Shown here: one piece after another, positions 1 to 5,910 of the stretch | Layout: every line of letters starts with the position of its first letter | How positions within the stretch are numbered: the first letter of the stretch is position 1 | From: JBFHRB01 sp041591915 | GTDB lineage: Bacteria; Actinomycetota; Nitriliruptoria; Nitriliruptorales; Nitriliruptoraceae | Length of the DNA stretch: 8,400 bases | Assembly: GCA_041591915.1 (NCBI GenBank) | Contig: JBFHRB010000149.1 | Span: forward strand, 1 to 8,400 | Direction: 5' to 3' | Notes under the pieces: model-generated | Database searches by the model: none | The model's input: the letters and a program-made list of their open reading frames with translations, nothing else | Told to the model about the DNA's origin: nothing | Translations under genes and position numbers: made by a program

Positions 1-246
1 GTACAGCGTGAACTGCGACACCACGAGCACCTCGAGCCCGAGGTCCGCGACGGAGCGATTCATCGCTCCGGCCTCGTCCTCGAAGACGCGGAGGTGGTGG
101 ATCTTCTCGGCGAGACGCCGCGCGTGGTCGGACGTGTCGTCGTGGGTGACCCCGACGAGCGCCAGCAGGCCACGTCCGATCGAGCCGACGACCTCGCCTC
201 CGACCAGGACCTCGGAACCTGACACCCGCTGCACGAGTCCACGCAC
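1..246 (-). CDS. dtd: D-aminoacyl-tRNA deacylase, N-terminal part (runs off the left edge)
   Basis: Reading the minus strand from a GTG at 246 gives 82 codons with no stop up to base 1. The protein begins MRGLVQRVSGSEVLVGGEVV and continues with GLLALVGVTHDD, AEKIHHLRVFEDEAGAMN and LEVLVVSQFTLY. These are the hallmark segments of the DTD family, which hydrolyses D-amino acids mis-attached to tRNA in the cytoplasm. The SQFT segment near residue 79 is a conserved active-site motif of the family. The second one, the Gly-cisPro loop, would lie in the missing C-terminal half (the family is about 145-150 residues). The GTG start is chosen because an AGGAGG stands 6 bases before it and because the protein begins as family members do (MRxxxQRV). 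The gene is divergent from the Nudix gene, with a 61-base gap. Recognition is confident; function is inferred from the family. Confidence 0.93.
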   Translation of the reverse strand, partial: MRGLVQRVSGSEVLVGGEVVGSIGRGLLALVGVTHDDTSDHARRLAEKIHHLRVFEDEAGAMNRSVADLGLEVLVVSQFTLY

Positions 247-252
247 GCACGC

Positions 253-258
253 CCTCCT
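253..258 (-). promoter_or_regulatory. Ribosome binding site of dtd
   Basis: AGGAGG on the minus strand, 6 bases before the GTG at 246. It decides between this GTG and the out-of-frame GTG at 250. It is the best Shine-Dalgarno match in the window, and contrasts with the SD-less starts of the leaderless genes. Confidence 0.7.
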
Positions 259-295
259 CGCGTCCCGGGGCCATCGGCGGCCACGGCCCCCTGAC

Positions 296-301
296 TACCC
301 T
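296..301 (+). promoter_or_regulatory. Probable leaderless -10 element of the Nudix gene
   Basis: TACCCT fits the actinobacterial -10 pattern TANNNT and ends 6 bases before the ATG at 308, so transcription would begin at or next to the start codon. No Shine-Dalgarno sequence precedes this ATG, which agrees with a leaderless mRNA. I see no convincing -35. The same arrangement appears before the genes starting at 3040 (+) and 7476 (-). Confidence 0.5.
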
Positions 302-307
302 GCCAGC

Positions 308-820
308 ATGCCTCGGTACCCGACCCGACTCGCCACCTCGGCCGGCGGCGTCGTCGTCGACGACCGCGAGGACGGCAAGCGCTGGGTGTTGCTCATCGCA
401 CTTCGCAACGCGGCGGGCAAGCCGCAGTGGACGCTGCCCAAGGGTGGCATCGAGGACGGCGAATCGGCGGGGGATGCCGCGGTGCGCGAGGTCCGCGAGG
501 AGACCGGGTTCGGTGCCGAGATCGTCGAGCCGCTCGGCACGATCGACTACTGGTTCGTCTGGCGGCCGGACCGCGTCCGCTACCACAAGTACGTGCACTA
601 CTTCCTGATGCGGACCGACGGACAGCCCCCGGTCGAGCGCGACGACGAGGCCGAGCACGTCGAGTGGGTGCCGATCGACATCGCCATCGTGCGCCTCGCC
701 CACCGCAACGAGCGCACCCTGGTGCGGCGTGCGATGCACGGCAACGAGGACGAGCGCGAGGAGTTGCTCGACCTCTCGGGCATGGATGCCGAGCCCGACC
801 GCGCCAACGCCGAAACGTGA
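308..820 (+). CDS. Nudix hydrolase (MutT4-like)
   Basis: 170 residues. The Nudix box is complete at residues 46-68: G46, E52, then REVREETGF with R60, E61, E64, E65 and G67. This is the magnesium-binding catalytic motif that cleaves nucleoside diphosphate-linked substrates. The order TLPKGGIEDGES before it and the DEAEHVEWVP stretch after it are typical of the small MutT/ADP-ribose-type Nudix proteins. The substrate cannot be told from sequence. The ATG at 308 is chosen because the family-like part begins right after it and a leaderless -10 sits 6 bases upstream; the open frame runs further upstream only across the dtd gene on the other strand. Its stop overlaps the start of the DUF6049 gene (GTGA, 817-820), so the two are translationally coupled. 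In Mycobacterium the equivalent neighbour of the DUF6049/mviN/sigM block is mutT4 (Rv3908), hence the comparison by position. Confidence 0.92.
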   Translation: MPRYPTRLATSAGGVVVDDREDGKRWVLLIALRNAAGKPQWTLPKGGIEDGESAGDAAVREVREETGFGAEIVEPLGTIDYWFVWRPDRVRYHKYVHYFLMRTDGQPPVERDDEAEHVEWVPIDIAIVRLAHRNERTLVRRAMHGNEDEREELLDLSGMDAEPDRANAET

Positions 821-2982
821 CCGCCGCCAAGGGCCGGCGGACGGTGGCCTCCGCGTTCGCGGCCCTCGTCCTGCTCGCGAGCACGATGGCGTCGGCCCGG
901 GCCCAGGAGGTCAACGACCCACCCCGACCGACGGCCGAGCTCCACCTGACCGGGATCAGCGGGGTCATCGGCCCCGGGCTCGTCGAGGAGGGCGAAGGTG
1001 GTGCGGGACCGGTCGGGTTGACGCTGCGCGTCCTCGTCGAGAACGACGGCGAGCTGCCCCTCGACGGCGTCCAGCTCGTCGTCGACGTCTACGAGCGCGC
1101 CCAGCGTCGCAGCAGCGTGCACATCGCACTTGACGATGGCGACCCGGGACGACGCTTCGACCTCGTCGACAGCGAGAGCCTGCCCATCCGCGAGGGCAGC
1201 CGGATCGAGCCCGGCGACGTGGCCGGGATCACGGTCACCCGGCCGGCCGAGGCGATGCCCTGGAACTCCGGGGGCATCCCGACCGACGGGCTCTACCCCG
1301 TCCGGATAAGCCTCCTGCAGGGTGCGGAGCGCCTCGACAGCATCACCACCGCGGTCACCCACCTCGCCGAAGCCGTGTCGGCACCGCTGCAGGCGGTCGT
1401 CGTCTGGCCGCTCGACGGACCGACATGGCGCCGCCCGGACGGCAGCTACGACGAGGACGTCGACGCGCCGATACGGCCCGGGGGCCGGCTGGACCGCTTC
1501 CTGGCGGCGATCGAGCGCGTCCCGGATGCCGCGGTCCTGCTCGCACCGGACGCCGCCCTGCTCGAGGACCTCGCCGACCGGGCGGACGGGTTCAGCGAGC
1601 GGTTCCTGTCCGACGACGGGTTCGCGACGCGCGAGATCCTGCCCGAGGACCCCCCGGCTCAGCGGGCCGCGCGCTTCCTCGAGCGCCTGTCGACCGCACT
1701 GGCGAACGTCCCGCTGGCGCCCCTCGCCCCGCCGTACGCCCGCGCGGACGTCGCTGGGCTCGTCGCCGCCCCCGATCAGCTCGACGACGAGGCCGTGCGC
1801 GCCATCACGAACGCTCGGAGCCTCATCGCCGACGTGACGGGGGTCGCCCCCGACCTCGCGACGTACTGGGCGACGACGCCCCTCTCACGCGAGGCACTGG
1901 ACGTGGCGATAGAGAGCGGCGCCAACCGGCTGCTCCTCCCCTTCGAGATGCTCCAGCACGACGACGACCTCAGCGCCTACCCCGAGCTGCCACCGCCGGT
2001 CCGCTCGCTGACGACCGCGAAGGGCCGACGAGTGCTCGCCGGGGTGAGCGATCCCTACCTCGACGAGGCGATCGAACGTGCCGCCACGCAGCCCGCGCTC
2101 GAGGCGACGCAGCGGCTGCTCGCCGAGACCGCGATCGTCTGGGCCGAGAGACCGAACGACGCACAGCGGCTGCTGGTCGTGGCGCCGCCGCCGGGCTGGG
2201 CCCCGCTCGACCCACGACTGACCGAGTCACTGCTGCAGAGCCTGCGCACCGCACCGTGGCTCGAACTCACCGGCTTCCCGAACCCGGCAGTCGCGACACC
2301 GCGTCCCCGGGGGGCGATGCTCGCCCCGCGACCGGAAGGCCTCCCCGACGGGCTCGCCGACGCGATCGTGCAGGCGCGGAGCGAGCTCACGGCGATCCAG
2401 GAAGCCCTGCTCGACCCCGGCGGGGACATCGGGGGCCGGCCGTTCGAGGAACTCGACCGCAACCTGCTGCGCGCACCGAGCTGGTGGCTCCGCGACCAGC
2501 CCGTCGCGGGTGCGCTGGTCGACTCGGTGCAGGCCGCCGTCGACGAGGCCTTCGGCACGGTGGAGGTCGCGACCGGTGCGACGATCACGCTGACCTCGGA
2601 GACGGGCACGATCCCCGTGACGCTCCGGCGCGACCGAGGCGGCCCGTTGCGGGTACGCGTCGAGATGGTCTCGACCTCGTCCCTGCAGTGGGTCGACGGC
2701 CGCGAACGCACAGTGGAGCTCCAGCGGACCGGTGCCCAGACGCTGTCCTTCGCGGTGCGCGCCCTTACCACCGGCAGCTACCAGGTCGGTGTCCGTGTCA
2801 CGGAACCCGGGGCCGGCGCTCGAGTGCTGGCCGAGGGAACGATCCCCGTGCGCTCCACGGCGATCAGCACACCGGCGCTCGCGGGCACGGTCGCCGTCGT
2901 CCTCGTGCTGCTGCTGCTCGGTGCCGCTCGGCGTCGCCCCAGGCCGGCCCTCGAAGTGGTCAAGTCGGGCGAGCGCTCGTGA
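817..2982 (+). CDS. Secreted, C-terminally membrane-anchored DUF6049-family protein
   Basis: 721 residues from the GTG at 817, which overlaps the Nudix stop by four bases. This start gives a clear signal peptide: K5, R7, R8, a hydrophobic core at about 10-24, and an AxA site A27-R28-A29 before Q30. Starts further upstream would bury it. The C-terminus has one membrane helix at about residues 687-704 followed by an RRRPRP stop-transfer tail, so the bulk lies outside the cell. An N-terminal beta-rich part (about 40-185) precedes a middle alpha/beta part that opens with VVVWPLDGP and holds PPYARADVAGLV. A C-terminal beta-sandwich-like part (about 590-680) contains TGTIPVTL. This layout and the position match Rv3909 and its relatives, a conserved actinobacterial envelope family of unknown biochemical function, usually next to murJ/mviN. 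Here murJ is not next. The family call rests on layout and synteny; no profile search was possible. Confidence 0.85.
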   Translation: MTAAKGRRTVASAFAALVLLASTMASARAQEVNDPPRPTAELHLTGISGVIGPGLVEEGEGGAGPVGLTLRVLVENDGELPLDGVQLVVDVYERAQRRSSVHIALDDGDPGRRFDLVDSESLPIREGSRIEPGDVAGITVTRPAEAMPWNSGGIPTDGLYPVRISLLQGAERLDSITTAVTHLAEAVSAPLQAVVVWPLDGPTWRRPDGSYDEDVDAPIRPGGRLDRFLAAIERVPDAAVLLAPDAALLEDLADRADGFSERFLSDDGFATREILPEDPPAQRAARFLERLSTALANVPLAPLAPPYARADVAGLVAAPDQLDDEAVRAITNARSLIADVTGVAPDLATYWATTPLSREALDVAIESGANRLLLPFEMLQHDDDLSAYPELPPPVRSLTTAKGRRVLAGVSDPYLDEAIERAATQPALEATQRLLAETAIVWAERPNDAQRLLVVAPPPGWAPLDPRLTESLLQSLRTAPWLELTGFPNPAVATPRPRGAMLAPRPEGLPDGLADAIVQARSELTAIQEALLDPGGDIGGRPFEELDRNLLRAPSWWLRDQPVAGALVDSVQAAVDEAFGTVEVATGATITLTSETGTIPVTLRRDRGGPLRVRVEMVSTSSLQWVDGRERTVELQRTGAQTLSFAVRALTTGSYQVGVRVTEPGAGARVLAEGTIPVRSTAISTPALAGTVAVVLVLLLLGAARRRPRPALEVVKSGERS

Positions 2983-3026
2983 GGCTGCGGTGGCACGATG
3001 GCCACGGTCGAGCCACCCCAAAGGGC

Positions 3027-3032
3027 TAGCAT
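3027..3032 (+). promoter_or_regulatory. Probable leaderless -10 element of the TadE-like gene
   Basis: TAGCAT matches TANNNT and ends 7 bases before the ATG at 3040. It would start transcription on or next to that ATG. It overlaps the alternative ATG at 3031, which could then not be used on this transcript. It lies in the 57-base gap after the DUF6049 gene, which also holds a weak 5-bp hairpin (2990-3005). It suggests that the small gene and the kinase/sigma genes downstream can be transcribed separately from the Nudix/DUF6049 pair. Confidence 0.45.
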
Positions 3033-3039
3033 GGCAGCC

Positions 3040-3438
3040 ATGGACTCCCGGCCCTTCACGTCACGCCTCCGTGCTCAGCACGGCGGCATCGTTGGCAGTT
3101 GGCTCATCCAGCTGGTCATCCTGATGGCCGTGCTCGCGTTCGTCGGCTACGAGGGCATCTCGGTGGCCGTGACCGCGGTCCGCCTCGACCAGACCGCGCG
3201 CGACGTCGCCGAGGCCGGGGCGGACGGCTACCGCACCGACGAGGACCTCGAGGACGCCGAGAACAGCGCCGCGGCCGAGGCCGAGCGGCAGCTCGCCGAG
3301 CTGGTCAGCATCGAGGAGTCCGACGGCCAGATCATCATCCACGTCAGCAAGCAGGCCCCGACGCTGGTCGTGCACAACATCGGTGCACTCGAGGGTCTGA
3401 CCGAGCCGACCGCCCGAGGGCGCGCACGCTGGCGCTGA
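3040..3438 (+). CDS. Small TadE-like single-helix membrane protein
   Basis: 132 residues. A short basic N-terminus (R4, R9, R11) is followed by GGIVGS and one membrane helix at about 17-42, then VRLDQTARDVAEAGADGY. An acidic helical stretch (about 67-95) follows, and finally a short beta-like segment (IIIHVSK, then PTLVVHNIGAL). A hydrophobic helix near the N-terminus, a following 'D..A...A.AGA' helix and a beta-strand tail are the layout of TadE/TadG-type pseudopilins, but I see no pilus genes nearby, so the role is unknown. The ATG at 3040 is chosen because of the leaderless -10 before it. The ATG at 3031 (three extra residues), with a weak AAGG upstream, is the alternative. It occupies the slot between the DUF6049 gene and the kinase where murJ normally lies, and ends 28 bases before the kinase. 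Confidence 0.72.
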   Translation: MDSRPFTSRLRAQHGGIVGSWLIQLVILMAVLAFVGYEGISVAVTAVRLDQTARDVAEAGADGYRTDEDLEDAENSAAAEAERQLAELVSIEESDGQIIIHVSKQAPTLVVHNIGALEGLTEPTARGRARWR

Positions 3439-3456
3439 TGGGCGCCCTCCCCCATC

Positions 3457-3460
3457 GAGG
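3457..3460 (+). promoter_or_regulatory. Ribosome binding site deciding the kinase start
   Basis: GAGG lies 6 bases before the ATG at 3467 but only 3 bases before the adjacent in-frame GTG at 3464. The spacing favours the ATG. Confidence 0.5.
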
Positions 3461-3466
3461 ACCGTG

Positions 3467-5131
3467 ATGGTCGAGGACGCAGAGTCCCGTACGGGCGACC
3501 CTGCACCTGGGTTCGTCGACGGTGACGCGCCCACGGACCTCGGCGCCCCTGCGCCCGAGCCCGGCAACACCCCGCCCGTCCCGGGCGCACCGACGGTCGA
3601 CCCGCACGATCCGGCAACCTGGCCGGGGACGGCCCGGATCCTGCGCGACCGGTACCTGCTGGAGGAGCCGATCGCGTCCGGCGGGGCCGCGGTCGTGTGG
3701 CGGGCGTTCGACACCACCCTGAGCCGGTCCGTCGCGATCAAGCTCCTCCACCCCCACCTCGCCAGCCACCCGCCGACCGTCGAGCGGTTCAAGCGCGAGG
3801 CGAAGGCCGCGGCGCAACTGACCCACCCCAACGTCGTCGCGATCTACGACAGCGGCGAGACCGCGGACGGGCTCGTCTTCCTCGTCATGGAGTACGTCGA
3901 CGGCCCCTCCCTGCGCGAGGTGCTGCGCGAGCGGGGCAAGCTCGACCCCGGGATCGCCGCCGCGCTGGGCGAGCAGGTCGCCGCCGCACTCGGGGAAGCG
4001 CACGCACGCGGGCTCATCCACCGCGACGTCAAGCCAGCCAACATCCTCCTGACCGACGATGGTGTGGCGAAGGTCACGGACTTCGGCATCGCCAAGGCAC
4101 TGAGCGGCCAGCAGGCGACCCTGACCGCCGAGGGCACGGTCGTCGGGACCGCCGCCTACGTCGCCCCCGAGCAGTTGGAGGCCGTCGACGTCGACGCCAG
4201 GACCGACGTCTACGCGCTCGGCATCGTCCTGTTCGAGTGCCTTGTCGGCCGCCCGGCCTTCGAGGGGGACACGCCGACGGCGACCGCGGCCGCCAGGCTG
4301 ACCCGCGATCTGCCGCCGCCCCGCACCCTCAGGGCCGACGTGCCACGTCCACTCGATGACATCATCGTCCGGGCGACGCGCCGCAACCGCGACCAGCGGT
4401 ATGCCGACGGTGCGGCGTTCGCTGCGGCACTCGCGCCCCTCGTGCGGGCCCGGCCGAGCGACATCACGGCGATGCTCGTCAGTGACGAGTTCCCCGCGCC
4501 GGGACCTTCGACCGCGCACGACACCGGCCCCGTCTCGGTCACCAGCGACGACATGGGAGGCGCCCGCAAGCTCGCACTGGCATTCGGCGGTGGCCTCGTG
4601 CTGGCGCTGGTCGCCCTCCTCGCGGCAGACGCCCTGCAGGAAGGGGGCGGCGGCGCGGCCACGTCCGGCGACGTGCTCTCCATCGCTGCGGCGTCCGACT
4701 TCGACCCCCACGGGACCGGTGGTCGAGAGGAGAACCCGATCGCGGTCCCGGCGAGCTACGACGGCGACCCCGAGACTCGCTGGACGACCGAGCGGTACAA
4801 CGCGCCGCTCGCGCAACTCAAGGCCGGCGTCGGCATCTGGTTCGACCTCGGCGTCCCGCAGCGGGTCAGCAACATCGAGCTCGACCTGCCCACCCAGGGC
4901 ATGGCCGTCGCCATCTACGCGCGCGACGCCGCGCCCGGCAGCGACGAGACGGAGGCCGACTGGGGCCAGCCCTGGGCCACCTTCGCCGACCTCCCGGCAG
5001 GTACCAACACGCTGACGGTGCCGAGCACGGACGCTGCCCGCTTCTGGCTGGTGTGGCTCACGCGGCTCAGCGAGATCGACGGCGGCCGGCACCAGGGCGG
5101 CATCGCCGAGGTTCGGTTCGTGGCGCCATGA
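3467..5131 (+). CDS. Transmembrane Ser/Thr protein kinase with extracellular F5/8C (discoidin)-like domain
   Basis: 554 residues. A Pro/Asp-rich tail (1-55) precedes a PknB-type kinase domain (about 60-325). The kinase has the glycine loop ASGGAAVVW (70-78), Lys92 in VAIK, Glu111 in the C helix, H185-R186-D187 with K189 and N192, D205-F206-G207, and A233-P234-E235. The activation loop offers T218, T220, T224 and T228 for autophosphorylation. All catalytic residues are present, so it should be active. One membrane helix (about 368-388) leads to an outside domain (about 403-554) with ASDFDPHGTGG, YDGDPETRWTTERY, GVGIWFDLG and GIAEVRFVA. This is an F5/8C/galactose-binding-like pattern, as found at the C-terminus of actinobacterial MviN/MurJ proteins. 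A Gly-rich hinge (392-396) joins helix and domain. The stop overlaps the sigma start (ATGA), so the two are coupled. Likely role: sensing a wall or carbohydrate ligand and phosphorylating cytoplasmic partners; the ligand is unknown. Confidence 0.92.
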   Translation: MVEDAESRTGDPAPGFVDGDAPTDLGAPAPEPGNTPPVPGAPTVDPHDPATWPGTARILRDRYLLEEPIASGGAAVVWRAFDTTLSRSVAIKLLHPHLASHPPTVERFKREAKAAAQLTHPNVVAIYDSGETADGLVFLVMEYVDGPSLREVLRERGKLDPGIAAALGEQVAAALGEAHARGLIHRDVKPANILLTDDGVAKVTDFGIAKALSGQQATLTAEGTVVGTAAYVAPEQLEAVDVDARTDVYALGIVLFECLVGRPAFEGDTPTATAAARLTRDLPPPRTLRADVPRPLDDIIVRATRRNRDQRYADGAAFAAALAPLVRARPSDITAMLVSDEFPAPGPSTAHDTGPVSVTSDDMGGARKLALAFGGGLVLALVALLAADALQEGGGGAATSGDVLSIAAASDFDPHGTGGREENPIAVPASYDGDPETRWTTERYNAPLAQLKAGVGIWFDLGVPQRVSNIELDLPTQGMAVAIYARDAAPGSDETEADWGQPWATFADLPAGTNTLTVPSTDAARFWLVWLTRLSEIDGGRHQGGIAEVRFVAP

Positions 5132-5799
5132 CGGTCCGTTCCTTCGACGACGTCACCGACGAGGAGCTCCTCGGCGCCTTCACGGCGGGCGGGAACGAGC
5201 GCGACCGTGCCTTCATGGCACTCGTCGATCGCTACGAGCGGCGGGTCTACGGCATCTGCTACCGCTACTTCGGCGACCACGCGGACGCCCAGGACGCGAC
5301 CCAGGAGACCTTCCTCACGGTGCTCCGCCGCGCCGGCAGCTTCCGGGGCGACAGCCAGCTCTCGACCTGGATGTACCGCGTCACCGTCAACACGTGCAAC
5401 GACCTCGCCCGCAAGCGCGCGCGCCGCCCCCAGACACCGGTCGCGGACGTGGGCGAGCTGGCCGGCGCGGCCGTGGTCGCCGACGACGAGATCGCCGGCC
5501 GGGAGCTGGCCCTGCACGTACAGCACGCGCTCTCGCAGCTGGACGACCTGTCACGCACCCTGATCATCCTCATCTCCATCGAGGGCCAGGGCTACGCCGA
5601 GGTCTCCGAGGCCCTCGACCTCCCCGTCGGCACGATCAAGTCGCGCGTCCACCGGGCCCGTGCCCGCCTCGCCGAGCTGCTCGCCGACCACCTTCCGGGT
5701 GAGGGCGACGGAGCGGGGCCGCGGACGGTCACTCGGCACGATGGTGTCCAGAACCGCACGTCCGGCGGTCCCGCGCGACCTCGCGGCCCCCCCGACTGA
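5128..5799 (+). CDS. sigM: ECF-type RNA polymerase sigma factor (SigM position)
   Basis: 223 residues. Sigma region 2 (about 26-95) contains FMALVDRYERRVYGICYRY, DAQDATQETFL and LSTWMYRVTVNTCND, the core-binding and -10-melting parts. Sigma region 4 (about 128-186) contains LDDLSRTLIILISIEGQGY and the helix-turn-helix GTIKSRVHRARARL that reads the -35. There is no region 3, as in ECF sigmas. The ATG at 5128 overlaps the kinase stop (5129-5131); upstream extension would only run through the kinase gene in another frame. It is followed by a membrane anti-sigma gene and, after two further genes, by trxB. This is the arrangement of sigM (Rv3911) in Mycobacterium, so the symbol is given by position. 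The last 36 residues (from 188) are Gly/Pro/Arg-rich with less regular codon use and look like a run-on tail. A GGAAC/CGTC promoter follows its stop by four bases. Confidence 0.93.
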   Translation: MTVRSFDDVTDEELLGAFTAGGNERDRAFMALVDRYERRVYGICYRYFGDHADAQDATQETFLTVLRRAGSFRGDSQLSTWMYRVTVNTCNDLARKRARRPQTPVADVGELAGAAVVADDEIAGRELALHVQHALSQLDDLSRTLIILISIEGQGYAEVSEALDLPVGTIKSRVHRARARLAELLADHLPGEGDGAGPRTVTRHDGVQNRTSGGPARPRGPPD

Positions 5800-5803
5800 G
5801 CAT

Positions 5804-5829
5804 GGAACCCGGGACGTCCCCGCGACGTC
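5804..5829 (+). promoter_or_regulatory. ECF-type promoter before the anti-sigma gene (GGAAC-N17-CGTC)
   Basis: GGAAC at 5804-5808 and CGTC at 5826-5829 are separated by 17 bases. This is the classic -35/-10 form used by many ECF sigma factors (GGAAC plus CGTC). It starts four bases after the sigma stop and 81 bases before the anti-sigma GTG, so the expected 5' leader is about 75 bases. The -10 lies in the second of two GACGTCCC repeats (5813-5820 and 5824-5831). By position it would let the sigma factor drive extra anti-sigma synthesis, a negative feedback. Promoter use is inferred. Confidence 0.55.
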
Positions 5830-5865
5830 CCACCACTGTCCGACCGGGTGACCGCCACCGGCTGA

Positions 5866-5889
5866 ACCCGACCCGCCATACCCGACCCG
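5866..5889 (+). repeat. Short direct repeat in the sigma/anti-sigma gap
   Basis: ACCCGACCCG occurs at 5866-5875 and again at 5880-5889, a 14-base period. It is in the expected leader of the anti-sigma mRNA. It could be a binding site or simply low-complexity GC sequence. There is no third copy. Confidence 0.4.
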
Positions 5890-5910
5890 AACTCCCGTGA
5901 CAGGCCCGAC

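Noticed and set aside
214..239. GGAAC at 214 with AGTC 17 bases downstream as an ECF promoter for the Nudix gene
   Set aside because: The -10 mismatches CGTC and the site lies inside dtd, about 70 bases from the Nudix start, which has a better TACCCT element.
8..307. Upstream extension of the Nudix protein
   Set aside because: The added residues are Ser/Thr/Arg/Pro-rich and antisense to dtd. The Nudix-like part starts after 308.
2990..3005. Hairpin GTGGC-ACGATG-GCCAC after the DUF6049 gene as a terminator
   Set aside because: The stem has only 5 bp, there is no T tract, and a competing pairing with 3012-3017 exists. Too weak to call.
1425..3029. Plus-strand 534-codon frame inside the DUF6049 gene
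   Set aside because: Arg/Pro-rich frame-shift product of the true frame, which has a signal peptide and a membrane anchor.
3344..5092. Long open frame (582 codons) on the minus strand opposite the kinase
   Set aside because: It mirrors the kinase gene codon for codon, a common effect of high GC. The plus-strand protein has full kinase motifs; the minus-strand one has no recognisable domain.
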